Of a stretch of DNA of 64,000 bases, positions 41,786-50,114 are shown piece by piece. The position numbers and the translations under genes were made by a program. The stretch's first letter is position 1, and the number at the start of each line of letters is the position of its first letter. The notes below the pieces were generated by a model. That model was not told the origin of the DNA. It worked only from the letters and a program-made list of their open reading frames with translations, and made no database searches. This DNA is from Clostridiales bacterium (GTDB taxonomy: Bacteria > Bacillota > Clostridia > Lachnospirales > Lachnospiraceae), in the NCBI GenBank assembly GCA_018376135.1, contig JAHABX010000015.1, positions 21,358-85,357 on the forward strand, given 5' to 3'.

Positions 41786-42461
41786 AATAACCTCTTCCCC
41801 AGATATTCTGTATGTAAGCTTCTCCGTCCTTCTCCAGTTTTCTCCGGATATTCCTTATATGTACCATGACTGTATTGCCTGAATTAGGGAAAAATGTCTC
41901 CTTCCAGATCGTCTCATAAATCTCCTTTACAGAAAACACCTTTCTCGGATTCATAACCAGAAGCAGCAATATCTGATACTCCATCTCCGTCAGAGAAACA
42001 TCCTTCCCCGCCACCTGGACGGTCTGCAGTTCCCGGTCAATCGTAACATCACGGTAAAATACCAGCTTCTCCGCTTTCTCTTCCGACTTCTGATACACAC
42101 GATACCTGCGGATCAGCGCCTTCACTCTGGACAACAGCTCCATATAGGAGAACGGCTTCACCAGATAATCATCCCCGCCTGCGGAAAATCCCAGCACCTT
42201 GTCATGCTCACCGGACTTTGCGGTCAGGAACAGGATGGGGACATTTGTCATTTCACGAATCCTGGTACATGCCTGTATCCCGGATTCCCCCGGCATCATA
42301 ATATCCAGAATAACCAGATCCACCTGTCCTGCATGTTCCACTGCCTCTGCCGCATTGCAGGCTTCCACGATCTCATATCCCTCGCCTCCAAGCATCATAC
42401 GAAGCACTTCACGAATCTCCGGTTCATCATCTGCAACTAAAATCCTCTGTCTGTTCTGCAT
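41775..42461 (-). CDS. OmpR-type response regulator (VanR-like)
   Basis: 228-residue regulator. The receiver has VADDEPEIREVLRMML and phospho-acceptor Asp53 (ILDIMMPG), with TAKSGEHDKVLGFSAGGDDY and K of VKPFSY. The winged-helix domain ends NTVMVHIRNIRRKLEK...NIWGRGYCV. The ATG at 42461 follows GCAGGTG. A longer frame to 42485 is possible but weaker. Cotranscribed with the kinase. Two TTAAGA repeats 10 bases apart just upstream may be its own operator. Confidence 0.92.
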   Translation of the reverse strand: MQNRQRILVADDEPEIREVLRMMLGGEGYEIVEACNAAEAVEHAGQVDLVILDIMMPGESGIQACTRIREMTNVPILFLTAKSGEHDKVLGFSAGGDDYLVKPFSYMELLSRVKALIRRYRVYQKSEEKAEKLVFYRDVTIDRELQTVQVAGKDVSLTEMEYQILLLLVMNPRKVFSVKEIYETIWKETFFPNSGNTVMVHIRNIRRKLEKDGEAYIQNIWGRGYCVN

Positions 42462-42554
42462 GCTTTCACCTGCCCTCCCCATCACATTCTCTGATCGCTT
42501 TCTATCGCCATCATACCATGTCCGCCCGCTTCTTGCGAGCCTTCGGGATCATAA

Positions 42555-42570
42555 TTAAGATTTCTTAAGA
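42555..42570. promoter_or_regulatory. Candidate response-regulator operator (direct repeats)
   Basis: TTAAGA at 42555-42560 and at 42565-42570, one helical turn apart, in the 138-base region upstream of the regulator and near an extended -10-like TATGAT on the minus strand. OmpR-family dimers bind such tandem sites; binding is inferred. Confidence 0.3.
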
Positions 42571-42590
42571 AAGCAGAGCCTGACACTAAC

Positions 42591-42622
42591 GAAATGGAGC
42601 TACAGAATTGTAGCTCCATTTC
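42591..42622. terminator. Perfect hairpin spanning the galK stop codon
   Basis: GAAATGGAGCTACA (42591-42604) and TGTAGCTCCATTTC (42609-42622) with a four-base loop. The galK stop is inside the stem, and a T-rich tail is lacking on the minus strand. It may be a terminator or an mRNA-stabilising 3' hairpin. Confidence 0.5.
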
Positions 42623-43766
42623 CAGTCTCGACCACGTAGAACTCCGCATGGAGTCCCGTTCTCTCTTTATAATTCCTGCCTACCCGGGTGACAAATTCAT
42701 TGACTGCACTATCCTCTACGATACTGATCGTACAGCCTCCGAATCCTGCTCCCATCATCCGGGAACCGATCACACCGTCAATATTCCATGCCTCTTCCAC
42801 CAGAATATCCAGCTCCTCACAGGACACTTCATAGTCCTCCTTCAGGGACAGATGGGATGCATTCATCAGCTGACCAAATTCACAGATATCACCCTTCTCC
42901 AGCGCGTCTACCGCCTGGATCGTCCTCTGGTTCTCCGTCACCGCATGGCGGACTCTGCGCACACGCACGGGGCTCTTGATCATCTCCTGCACTTCTTCAA
43001 AGACTTCTTCGGTCAGCTCACTCAGATCATGGATCGAGATCACCGTCTGCAGCTCCCGCAGCGCCATCCTGCACTGGGACCGTCTTTCCTCATGCCGTAC
43101 ATCCACACCAATCCGTTCCTTGCGGCTGTTGGTAATGATTATTTTTTCATGAGGCAGCTTCAGCGGCGCATATACATAAGAAAGATTACTCGTATCCAGA
43201 AAGATCGCATGATCCTTCATGCCCATGGCAATTGCAAAGGGATCCATGATTCCACTGCTCATACCCATATACTCATTCTCCGCAAGCTGGCTGAACAGGG
43301 CAATATCGATCATGCTGATATCGGTAAATCCCATCAGCTCCTTCAACGCCAGTCCGGTCACCACTTCAATGGACGCAGAAGAACCGATACCCAGTCCTTT
43401 GGGAATATCACCATAGTAAAGGATGTCAAACCCATACGGGATCTTCCAGCCCTTCTGCATAAAGGTATGGATCACTCCCTTGGGATAATTGCCCCATCCG
43501 TCCTCGCGCCTGTAAGACAGCTGATCCAGCGAAACTTTCAGTATCCCCTGTTCCGGATAATTCATGGAATAGAGCTGAACCCGATTATCCGTTCTCCGTC
43601 TGGCAGCCGCATAGGTTCCGATGGTGATGGCACAGGGGAACACATGACCTCCATTATAATCCGTATGTTCTCCGATCAGGTTCACACGCCCCGGAGCAAA
43701 AAAAACGCTCACTCCGTCTCCTTCTCCATAGACTTCCAGAAACTTATCCATAAACTGCTGCTTCAT
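42600..43766 (-). CDS. galK: Galactokinase
   Basis: Phosphorylates galactose to galactose-1-phosphate, the entry to the Leloir pathway. It is 388 residues and of the GHMP kinase fold. The galactokinase signature VNLIGEHTDYNGGHVFPCAI is intact, the ATP-binding GHMP motif is PKGLGIGSSASIE, and the C-terminal motif is GAGFGGCTISIV. GGAGGAGAGC precedes the ATG. No other gal gene adjoins it, so galT/galE must lie elsewhere. It is divergent from uppP and has its own promoter. Confidence 0.97.
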   Translation of the reverse strand: MKQQFMDKFLEVYGEGDGVSVFFAPGRVNLIGEHTDYNGGHVFPCAITIGTYAAARRRTDNRVQLYSMNYPEQGILKVSLDQLSYRREDGWGNYPKGVIHTFMQKGWKIPYGFDILYYGDIPKGLGIGSSASIEVVTGLALKELMGFTDISMIDIALFSQLAENEYMGMSSGIMDPFAIAMGMKDHAIFLDTSNLSYVYAPLKLPHEKIIITNSRKERIGVDVRHEERRSQCRMALRELQTVISIHDLSELTEEVFEEVQEMIKSPVRVRRVRHAVTENQRTIQAVDALEKGDICEFGQLMNASHLSLKEDYEVSCEELDILVEEAWNIDGVIGSRMMGAGFGGCTISIVEDSAVNEFVTRVGRNYKERTGLHAEFYVVETGNGATIL

Positions 43767-43814
43767 TGCTCTCCTCCCTCACAGCTCTCCCGAAATTTAG
43801 TAAGGTTTTGAAGT

Positions 43815-43843
43815 ATCATAGCACATTTTGTCGTTTTTGTTAA
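43815..43843 (-). promoter_or_regulatory. Promoter for galK
   Basis: On the minus strand TTAACA (43838-43843), 17-base spacer, TATGAT (43815-43820). Confidence 0.6.
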
Positions 43844-43861
43844 TAGGTTCTTTCCCGTACA

Positions 43862-43890
43862 TTGACTTTTCTTCCCCGCATAGTTAAAAT
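43862..43890 (+). promoter_or_regulatory. Promoter for uppP
   Basis: TTGACT (43862-43867), 17-base spacer, TAAAAT (43885-43890). Confidence 0.65.
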
Positions 43891-43923
43891 GAAAAAGAAT
43901 ATTTTTAAAAGGAGTATTTGCAC

Positions 43924-44742
43924 ATGTTGGAATTTTTAAAAGTTATTTTCATAGGTATCGTGGAAGGCATCACAGAATGGCTTCCGATCTCCAGTACCGG
44001 ACATATGATCCTGGTGGAAGAATTTGTCCATCTGAATGTTACCGAGGAATTTCTGGAGATGTTTAATGTAGTGATTCAGCTGGGCGCCATTCTTGCGGTG
44101 GTCGTTCTGTTCTTTCCCAAGCTGTGGCCATTCTGCTCTCCGGAAAAGGGCTGGATCAGAAAGGACACATGGATGCTCTGGTTCAAGGTACTGGCAGCAG
44201 TCCTTCCCGCTGCCATCATCGGCATTCCCTTTGACGACCAGCTGGATGCCATGTTCTACAACTATCAGACCGTAGCAGTTACCCTGATCGTGTATGGCGT
44301 CCTGTTCATCCTTGTAGAAAACCACAACCGGAACAAAGCCCCCCGTATCACCTCCTTTGAGCAGCTTACCTGGTCCATGGCAGTCTTCATCGGCGTCTTT
44401 CAGATCCTTGCACTCATTCCCGGAACCTCCCGCTCCGGCGCCACGATCCTGGGAGCCGTGCTGCTTGGAACCTCCCGCTATATTGCGGCAGAGTTCAGCT
44501 TTTTCCTGGCGATCCCGGTCATGTTCGGTGCCAGCCTGTTAAAGCTTGTTAAATTTGGATTCGCATTCACCGGAACTGAGCTTGCCTTTCTGCTTACCGG
44601 CATGGTGACTGCATTTATCGTCTCCATTCTTGCAATTAAGTTCCTGATGAATTATATTAAGAAAAATGATTTTAAATCCTTTGGTTACTACCGCATTGTA
44701 CTCGGAATCCTTGTACTTGCATATTTCACAATCGCACACTAA
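43924..44742 (+). CDS. uppP: Undecaprenyl-diphosphate phosphatase (UppP/BacA)
   Basis: Membrane phosphatase that recycles the lipid carrier of peptidoglycan synthesis; extra copies give bacitracin resistance. It is 272 residues with about eight TM helices. Catalytic motifs: GIVEGITEWLPISSTGHM near the N-terminus (the E-x-x-x-E and S-T-G-H residues) and the second half PGTSRSGATI. The ATG at 43924 follows AAAGGAG; a TTG at 43918 is in frame. Followed after 22 bases by a DUF815 gene on the same strand, so probably cotranscribed. Confidence 0.95.
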   Translation: MLEFLKVIFIGIVEGITEWLPISSTGHMILVEEFVHLNVTEEFLEMFNVVIQLGAILAVVVLFFPKLWPFCSPEKGWIRKDTWMLWFKVLAAVLPAAIIGIPFDDQLDAMFYNYQTVAVTLIVYGVLFILVENHNRNKAPRITSFEQLTWSMAVFIGVFQILALIPGTSRSGATILGAVLLGTSRYIAAEFSFFLAIPVMFGASLLKLVKFGFAFTGTELAFLLTGMVTAFIVSILAIKFLMNYIKKNDFKSFGYYRIVLGILVLAYFTIAH

Positions 44743-44764
44743 TGAAGAAAGAAGGACCTGAACC

Positions 44765-46075
44765 ATGTACAGAGAAACAGCCAGGCTGATCCTCTACCGC
44801 GATCTGGGCGAGGACAGCATACTTATGAAGCTTGCCGGTATTTTTGAGGATTTTGACCTGAACCGTGCCGGCAAAGCAGAACTGACCACCCGTATCTACG
44901 CGCAGATGAAGGCGCTTTTGGATATCGCCACCCAATATGGTTTTGACAAAAACCTGTGGCATAACTATCTGACCTTCATCCTGCTGACCAATGAAAACTC
45001 CTTCAGCATGACCAGCGAAAAGGTAGGCGCCAACAATGGTACCGTCAACCATTTTGCAAAAGGAGATTTTGCCATCTTCAAAAATCTGTTTGACTTTGAT
45101 TTTGCACCCGTTGAAGAAGCTCTGGGCATTGACTGTTTCTCAACGGTCTGCAATTACCGGTCCATTCAGAAAAAGGAACGCATGTACAATAAAAATGTCA
45201 GCGAAAAGGTGCAGGCTGTCAGTGAACAGATCGAACGCGCAGAAGATGCCGAGGAGATCTTCCGCATTGTCACAGACTTCTATGAAGCATATGGAGTCGG
45301 CATGTTCGGACTGAACCGCGCCTTCCGCATCAAGCATCTGGAGAACGGTGTGGAATTTCTTCCCATCAACAACACGGAGCGGGTGGTACTGGATGACCTG
45401 ATCGGCTACGAGATCCAGAAGAAAAAGCTGATCGACAATACAGAAGCCTTTATTCAGGGACTTCCCTGCAACAACGTCCTTCTCTGCGGAGATGCCGGAA
45501 CCGGAAAGTCCACCAGCATCAAGGCACTGCTGAATGAATACTACGATCAGGGGCTCCGTATGATCGAGATCTACAAGCACCAGTTCCAGGACCTGTCCAG
45601 TATCATTGCACAGGTAAAGAACCGGAACTACCGCTTCATTATTTACATGGATGATCTTTCCTTTGAGGAATTTGAGATCGAATACAAATATCTGAAGGCC
45701 GTGATCGAGGGAGGTATGGAGACCAAGCCTGACAATGTACTGATCTATGCAACCTCCAACCGCCGCCACCTGATCAAGGAGACCTGGAACGACCGGGATG
45801 ACATGGAGACAGATAACGGCATGCACCGCTCTGATACCATGCAGGAGAAGCTCTCCTTAGTGGCACGCTTTGGCGTGACCATCTATTATGGCAAGCCGTC
45901 TCCAAAGGAATATTTCACGATCGTGAAGGAACTGAGAAAACGCTATCCATCCATCACTCTGAGTGATGAACAGCTCTGCGCAGAAGCAAATAAATGGGAG
46001 TTAAGCCACGGAGGAATCTCCGGAAGAACTGCCCAGCAGTTCATCAATTATATGGCAGGACAGTCCGGTAACTAA
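44765..46075 (+). CDS. DUF815 AAA-family ATPase
   Basis: 436-residue ATP-binding protein. The N-terminal helical region (about 1-190) contains repeated charged helices. The ATPase core is at about 205-420: CGDAGTGKSTSIKALL (Walker A), IIYMDDLSFEEFE (Walker B) and YATSNRRHLIKE (sensor 1). The family DUF815 is widespread but unassigned; structural kinship to AAA proteins suggests a remodelling or loader role. AGAAGGACC precedes the ATG. Downstream of uppP; no clear link to it is known. A strong terminator follows. Confidence 0.9.
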   Translation: MYRETARLILYRDLGEDSILMKLAGIFEDFDLNRAGKAELTTRIYAQMKALLDIATQYGFDKNLWHNYLTFILLTNENSFSMTSEKVGANNGTVNHFAKGDFAIFKNLFDFDFAPVEEALGIDCFSTVCNYRSIQKKERMYNKNVSEKVQAVSEQIERAEDAEEIFRIVTDFYEAYGVGMFGLNRAFRIKHLENGVEFLPINNTERVVLDDLIGYEIQKKKLIDNTEAFIQGLPCNNVLLCGDAGTGKSTSIKALLNEYYDQGLRMIEIYKHQFQDLSSIIAQVKNRNYRFIIYMDDLSFEEFEIEYKYLKAVIEGGMETKPDNVLIYATSNRRHLIKETWNDRDDMETDNGMHRSDTMQEKLSLVARFGVTIYYGKPSPKEYFTIVKELRKRYPSITLSDEQLCAEANKWELSHGGISGRTAQQFINYMAGQSGN

Positions 46076-46080
46076 AAACG

Positions 46081-46125
46081 CCCTCAAACCAGTAGCAATG
46101 CCAATGGTTTGAGGGTATTTTTATA
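46081..46125. terminator. Bidirectional terminator
   Basis: CCCTCAAACCA (46081-46091) pairs with TGGTTTGAGGG (46105-46115). The tail TATTTTTATA serves the plus strand; a CGTTTTTAG tail follows on the minus strand, for the convergent symporter gene. Confidence 0.85.
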
Positions 46126-46128
46126 ATA

Positions 46129-47526
46129 TCAGGACTCTGCCCGGCGTTTTGTACGATACTCCTTCACAAGCTTCACCACCGTCCCTGACAGCAGCCAAAG
46201 TCCGATCAGGTTGGGGATCGCCATCAGTCCGTTAAAGGTGTCTGCAACGCCCCACAGAAGTCCCAGGTCCATGGTCGCTCCAATCATGGCTACCAATGCA
46301 TAGACTACCATAAAAACCTTGTTATACTTCGTTCCGAATACAAATTCACAGCATCTGGTTCCGTACAGTCCCCAGCCGATAATCGTAGAGAATGCAAAGC
46401 AGCACATGGCAAGCGCGGTAAAGACAGATACCCAGTTGCCATATACATGGATAAATCCGCTGATCGTCAGCTCTGCTCCCGCTGTCACTCCATAGTTGAT
46501 CTCCACACCGCTGCACAGAACGACCAGCGCGGTCAGCGTACAGATAACGATGGTGTCCACAAATACCTCAAAGATTCCCCAGTATCCCTGCTGAACAGCT
46601 TCCTTCGTATCTGCAGCCGCATGTGCAATGGAACCGGTACCAAGACCTGCCTCGTTGGAGAAGATTCCTCTCGAAACACCGCGCTTCATACTGGTGAACA
46701 TACTTCCGACCACTCCGCCGGTAAATGCTGCCGGTGAAAATGCGCTCTGCACGATCATTGCCAGTACCCCCGGAACCTTCTCTGCGTTGATGATCAGAAG
46801 ACCCGCAGCCAGTACCACGTAAAGCAGTGCCATGAACGGCACCAGCTTCTCTGCTACCATTCCGATACGGCGGATTCCGCCGATCAGCACCAGAAGTACA
46901 ACAACCGTGATCAGAATACCAATGCCCAGATTTACCAGACCTACAGATTCTTCACTGATAATGCCGTAGCTCAGAAGCGCAGAATCCACTGCCGCAGTAA
47001 TGGTATTCACCTGGGTGGCATTGCCCGTTCCAAATACGGTCAGGATACCGAGCAGAGAATAAAGAACTGCCAGCCACATGAACTTCGGTCCAAGACCATT
47101 CCTGATATAGTACATGGGACCGCCCACATAGTCGCCCTTTTCATTCTTCTCTCGGAAATGGACCGCCAGCGTCACCTCGGAAAATTTGGTGCACATACCA
47201 AGCAGCGCGGAGACCCACATCCAGAAGACCGCACCCGGACCGCCGATGGCGATCGCTCCTGCCACTCCGGCAATATTTCCGGTTCCGACGGTAGCTGCCA
47301 GCGCTGTACACACCGCCTGAAACGGCGTCATGGCGCCTTCCTTCGCCTCTTTTTTATGGAACATCTTCCCGATGGTCACCTTCAGCATATAGGAAAATTC
47401 CCGCAGCTGGATAAAACCGGTACGGACACTCAGCAAAAGCCCGACTCCGAGAATACAGACCATGGCAGGGACACCCCATACAAAATTATTGACTGCCCCA
47501 TTCACGCGTTCAATCATTTCAATCAT
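46129..47526 (-). CDS. Sodium:alanine/glycine symporter (AgcS family), copy 1
   Basis: 465-residue membrane protein of the AgcS family, about 11 TM helices. Signature: GTGNIAGVAGAIAIGGPGAVFWMW near the first third, then KFSEVTLAVHFREKN and GGVVGSMFTSMKRGVSRG, followed by FSNEAGLGTGSIAHAAA. Imports alanine or glycine with Na+. The ATG at 47526 follows AGAGGG; the frame reaches a start at 47562 without support. It lies 73 bases downstream of an aminotransferase gene that shares its strand, and a promoter lies in the gap. A second AgcS gene is at 50115. Confidence 0.93.
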   Translation of the reverse strand: MIEMIERVNGAVNNFVWGVPAMVCILGVGLLLSVRTGFIQLREFSYMLKVTIGKMFHKKEAKEGAMTPFQAVCTALAATVGTGNIAGVAGAIAIGGPGAVFWMWVSALLGMCTKFSEVTLAVHFREKNEKGDYVGGPMYYIRNGLGPKFMWLAVLYSLLGILTVFGTGNATQVNTITAAVDSALLSYGIISEESVGLVNLGIGILITVVVLLVLIGGIRRIGMVAEKLVPFMALLYVVLAAGLLIINAEKVPGVLAMIVQSAFSPAAFTGGVVGSMFTSMKRGVSRGIFSNEAGLGTGSIAHAAADTKEAVQQGYWGIFEVFVDTIVICTLTALVVLCSGVEINYGVTAGAELTISGFIHVYGNWVSVFTALAMCCFAFSTIIGWGLYGTRCCEFVFGTKYNKVFMVVYALVAMIGATMDLGLLWGVADTFNGLMAIPNLIGLWLLSGTVVKLVKEYRTKRRAES

Positions 47527-47560
47527 AATACGCCCTCTCCTCACAGATACATTTCCTGTC

Positions 47561-47590
47561 ATTGTATCATATTACGAAGAAAGGGCGCAA
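47561..47590 (-). promoter_or_regulatory. Possible promoter for AgcS copy 1
   Basis: On the minus strand TTGCGC (47585-47590), 18-base spacer, TACAAT (47561-47566). Confidence 0.45.
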
Positions 47591-47599
47591 TAAAATTGT

Positions 47600-48883
47600 C
47601 TATTTTTCTGCCAGAAGCTTCTCAACGCTGACCAGCTTTACACACAGAGTAAACAGCTCCGCTGTCACCTTCAGCTCCTCCAGAGTCGGATAAGACGGTG
47701 CAATGCGGATATTGCTGTCATGAGGATCCTGCTTGTACGGGAAGGTAGCTCCTGCACCTGTCAGGGTAACGCCGGCCTCCCTGCATCTTGCCACGATCGC
47801 CCTGGCACAGCCGTCAAGAGCGTTAAACGAGATAAAATATCCTCCCAGAGGTCTGGTCCAGGTACCGATCCCCAGTCCTCCCAGCTCTCTTTCCAGTGTC
47901 TCGATCACCAGCTCAAACTTGGGGCGCATAATGGCCGCATGCTTTTTCATATGCTCTTTAATACCGTCCAGATCTTTAAAGTAGAGCACATGGCGGAGCT
48001 GGTTGATCTTGTCATGACTGATGATCTGAATCGTCATGGATTCCCTCACCCACTCCAGATTCCCCTGAGAAGCCGCGATACAGCTGATACCGGCTCCCGC
48101 AAAGCTGATCTTGGAGGTAGATGCGAACTCCAGGATCATATCCTCCTTACCATTTGCCGCACACATGGAAAGCATCTCCGGCAGAGAATCCTGACGATCC
48201 TCATACAGGTGATGAACGCAGTATGCATTATCCCAGTAGATCCGGAAATCTGCCGCCGCCGGATTCAGATCCGCCATGCGTCTGCACACCTCTGCAGAAT
48301 AGGTAATGCCCAGAGGGTTCGTATACATGGGCACACACCAGATTCCCTTCACCGAAGGATCCTTTACGTACTCCTCCACCATATCCATATCCGGACCATT
48401 CTCATCCATGGGAATCGTGATCATCTCGATCCCAAAATGCTCGGTGATGGCAAAGTGACGGTCATACCCCGGAGCCGGACACAGGAATCTGACCTTATCC
48501 AGCTTACACCATGGGGTACTGCCCATGACACCATGAGTCATGGAACGGGAAATACTGTCATACATCACACTCAAGCTTGCTGTACCGAACACAATGACCT
48601 GCTCCGGCTTCAGCCCCAGCATCTCACCTAACAGTCTGCGGGCACCCAGAATACCTTCCAGATTGCCGTAGTTGCGCACATCCATGCCCGTCTCGTCCCG
48701 CATATCAAAATCACGGTTAAAAATATCCATCATCGGCATGGTCATATCCAGCTGCTCTCCCGCAGGCTTGCCTCTGGACATATCCAGCTTCAGACCCTTT
48801 CCACAGGCATCCTTATACTGACGCTCCAGTTCCTCTTTCATTGCAAGCAGCTCTTCTCTGCTCCGTTCGCTGTAAGGTATCAT
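47600..48883 (-). CDS. PLP-dependent class I aminotransferase (Aminotran_MocR type)
   Basis: 427-residue enzyme, fold type I. It starts MIPYSERSREELLAMKEELE, has LDMSRGKPAGEQLDM (the family opening) and the cofactor region VPMYTNPLGITY and YWDNAYCVHHL. The Schiff-base lysine lies in FASTSKISFAGAG. The late RPLGGYFISF segment matches aspartate/alanine-type aminotransferases of the 'Aminotran_MocR' Pfam group; an aspartate aminotransferase role is likely but not certain. The ATG at 48883 follows AGAGGAGGAC. The open frame extends to 49081, but only through a palindromic element, so that extension is not coding. Neighbour of AgcS genes. Confidence 0.88.
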   Translation of the reverse strand: MIPYSERSREELLAMKEELERQYKDACGKGLKLDMSRGKPAGEQLDMTMPMMDIFNRDFDMRDETGMDVRNYGNLEGILGARRLLGEMLGLKPEQVIVFGTASLSVMYDSISRSMTHGVMGSTPWCKLDKVRFLCPAPGYDRHFAITEHFGIEMITIPMDENGPDMDMVEEYVKDPSVKGIWCVPMYTNPLGITYSAEVCRRMADLNPAAADFRIYWDNAYCVHHLYEDRQDSLPEMLSMCAANGKEDMILEFASTSKISFAGAGISCIAASQGNLEWVRESMTIQIISHDKINQLRHVLYFKDLDGIKEHMKKHAAIMRPKFELVIETLERELGGLGIGTWTRPLGGYFISFNALDGCARAIVARCREAGVTLTGAGATFPYKQDPHDSNIRIAPSYPTLEELKVTAELFTLCVKLVSVEKLLAEK

Positions 48884-48910
48884 ATCCTTTGTCCTCCTCT
48901 TTTCTCTTTT

Positions 48911-48938
48911 ATAAAAAGAATCCCGCTTGCGGGATTCT
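48911..48938 (-). terminator. Terminator-like hairpin upstream of the aminotransferase
   Basis: AGAATCCCGC (48917-48926) pairs with GCGGGATTCT (48929-48938); read on the minus strand it is followed by TTTTTATAAAAG. It lies between the upstream hydrolase and the aminotransferase start, so it ends the upstream transcript or acts as an attenuator. Confidence 0.7.
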
Positions 48939-49045
48939 CCGCCTGCGGCGGGTCGCAAAGCGACATAATTCCTGTCCGCCGCAGTGCGATCCATAGCGGA
49001 GCGTTTTTTTAATTCACAGGACGTAATTTCCTGTGAATTAAAAAA
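48939..49045. repeat. Array of short palindromes in the aminotransferase leader
   Basis: Four stems in a row: CCGCC/GGCGG (48939-48951), GTCGC/GCGAC (48952-48964), TCCGC/GCGGA (48975-49000), and a 17-bp perfect stem (49005-49021 with 49029-49045, AATTCACAGGA core, loop CGTAATT). The last stem has A/T runs at its ends but no T tail outside the stem. Confidence 0.6.
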
Positions 49046-49084
49046 CAAGAGACTGTATATACATACAGCCCCCGATAACATCCA

Positions 49085-49753
49085 TTACTCCAAAAGTCCC
49101 GGGCAGAACACAGCGCTTTCCTGCTCCGCCTGTACACGGCTCTCTCCTTCAAATACCTCTCTGATCAGCCGGTCGTATTCCTTCCATGCCGGATACCCGC
49201 TCAGCTCCTTCAAAGCCTCCGCGATCTGTCTGTACATCCATCCGTGCATCGCCTTGTCCTTCTGGTGAAAACGATCCCAGAGTCTGTCGCCAAGCACCTC
49301 CACGTCCCTTGAAATCGAACGCAGATTAGAAAGCTTGTCTGCCAGAGCCAGCATCTTTGCGTTCCGATCCGCCTGCTCCGTCAGAAACCGGATCGTCTCC
49401 TGCTTACGCAGCACCCATGTGCTTTCCGGGGGAAGCTCTCTTCGCTTGTCCTCGGATTCTCCGCTTACATAGCAGGCGATCCGTTCACCAAACGCTTCCC
49501 GGATCTCGTCAATGGTCACATCCGTATCCTCGATCACATCGTGCAGCACCGCTGCCGCGACCAGCTCCTGATCATCCGTCAGCTCCGCCACGATGGCCGC
49601 CGCCTCTACCGGATGGGATAAATACGGAATCCTGCTTCCCTTTCTCGTTGCACCGCAGTGCGCCGCAGCCGCAAAAACAACAGCCCGCTCAAAAAGCGGC
49701 AGGCTGTCTTTCCCCAGCATAGATCTCAAATCTTCCGACATATTTATTGTCAT
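49085..49753 (-). CDS. Stand-alone HD-domain (p)ppGpp-hydrolase-like protein (SAH type)
   Basis: 222-residue protein with an HD domain of the RelA/SpoT hydrolase class. Motifs: ATRKGSRIPYLSHPVEAAA (metal His), AAVLHDVIEDTDVT (HD-x-x-E-D-T) and MLALADKLSNLRSI. No synthetase, TGS or ACT domain follows, so it would be a small alarmone hydrolase. Substrate ((p)ppGpp or another nucleotide) is inferred from the family. The start is uncertain: 49753 (ATG, GGGTG upstream) is chosen, 49741 is an alternative. It has its own promoter and a palindromic tail. Confidence 0.83.
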   Translation of the reverse strand: MTINMSEDLRSMLGKDSLPLFERAVVFAAAAHCGATRKGSRIPYLSHPVEAAAIVAELTDDQELVAAAVLHDVIEDTDVTIDEIREAFGERIACYVSGESEDKRRELPPESTWVLRKQETIRFLTEQADRNAKMLALADKLSNLRSISRDVEVLGDRLWDRFHQKDKAMHGWMYRQIAEALKELSGYPAWKEYDRLIREVFEGESRVQAEQESAVFCPGLLE

Positions 49754-49798
49754 TTTTATAAACACCCGTCACCCTTATACAACCCCATTTTCGAACAG

Positions 49799-49827
49799 AG
49801 TATACCACAGGTAAGGGAAAATGGCAA
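49799..49827 (-). promoter_or_regulatory. Promoter for the HD-domain hydrolase
   Basis: On the minus strand TTGCCA (49822-49827), 17-base spacer, TATACT (49799-49804) with an extended TGG. Confidence 0.65.
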
Positions 49828-49861
49828 CCATTATTTTTTTCTTGGCAGACATTTGTCGTTG

Positions 49862-50059
49862 TCAGTCGGACACTTTCCCATAAAATGAAATCATGTAAAG
49901 TCCGCAGATCCCGACCAGCGCATAGATGACTCTTGAAATCCAGCCAAAGCTTCCGAAGATCCACGCCACAAGGTCAAAGCCAAAAAATCCGATCAGCCCC
50001 CAGTTGATTGCTCCGATAATCACAAGCGTAAGTGCAAAACAGTCAAGTCCTTTATTCAT
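49862..50059 (-). CDS. DUF378 small membrane protein
   Basis: 65-residue protein with two hydrophobic helices: MNKGLDCFALTLVIIGAINW begins it and GLIGFFGFDLVAWIFG follows, typical of DUF378. Function unknown; members are common in Gram-positives and often lie near envelope genes. AAGGAGGT precedes the ATG, a strong site. It stands between the hydrolase and the second AgcS symporter. Confidence 0.85.
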   Translation of the reverse strand: MNKGLDCFALTLVIIGAINWGLIGFFGFDLVAWIFGSFGWISRVIYALVGICGLYMISFYGKVSD

Positions 50060-50114
50060 CGATGATTACCTCCTTTTGCACCTATTGTAACCAGCCGGAG
50101 ATTTTTTATGCATA

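Noticed and set aside
48884..49081. N-terminal extension of the aminotransferase
   Set aside because: The frame runs through a palindrome array; the ATG at 48883 has a strong AGAGGAGG site and the family N-terminus.
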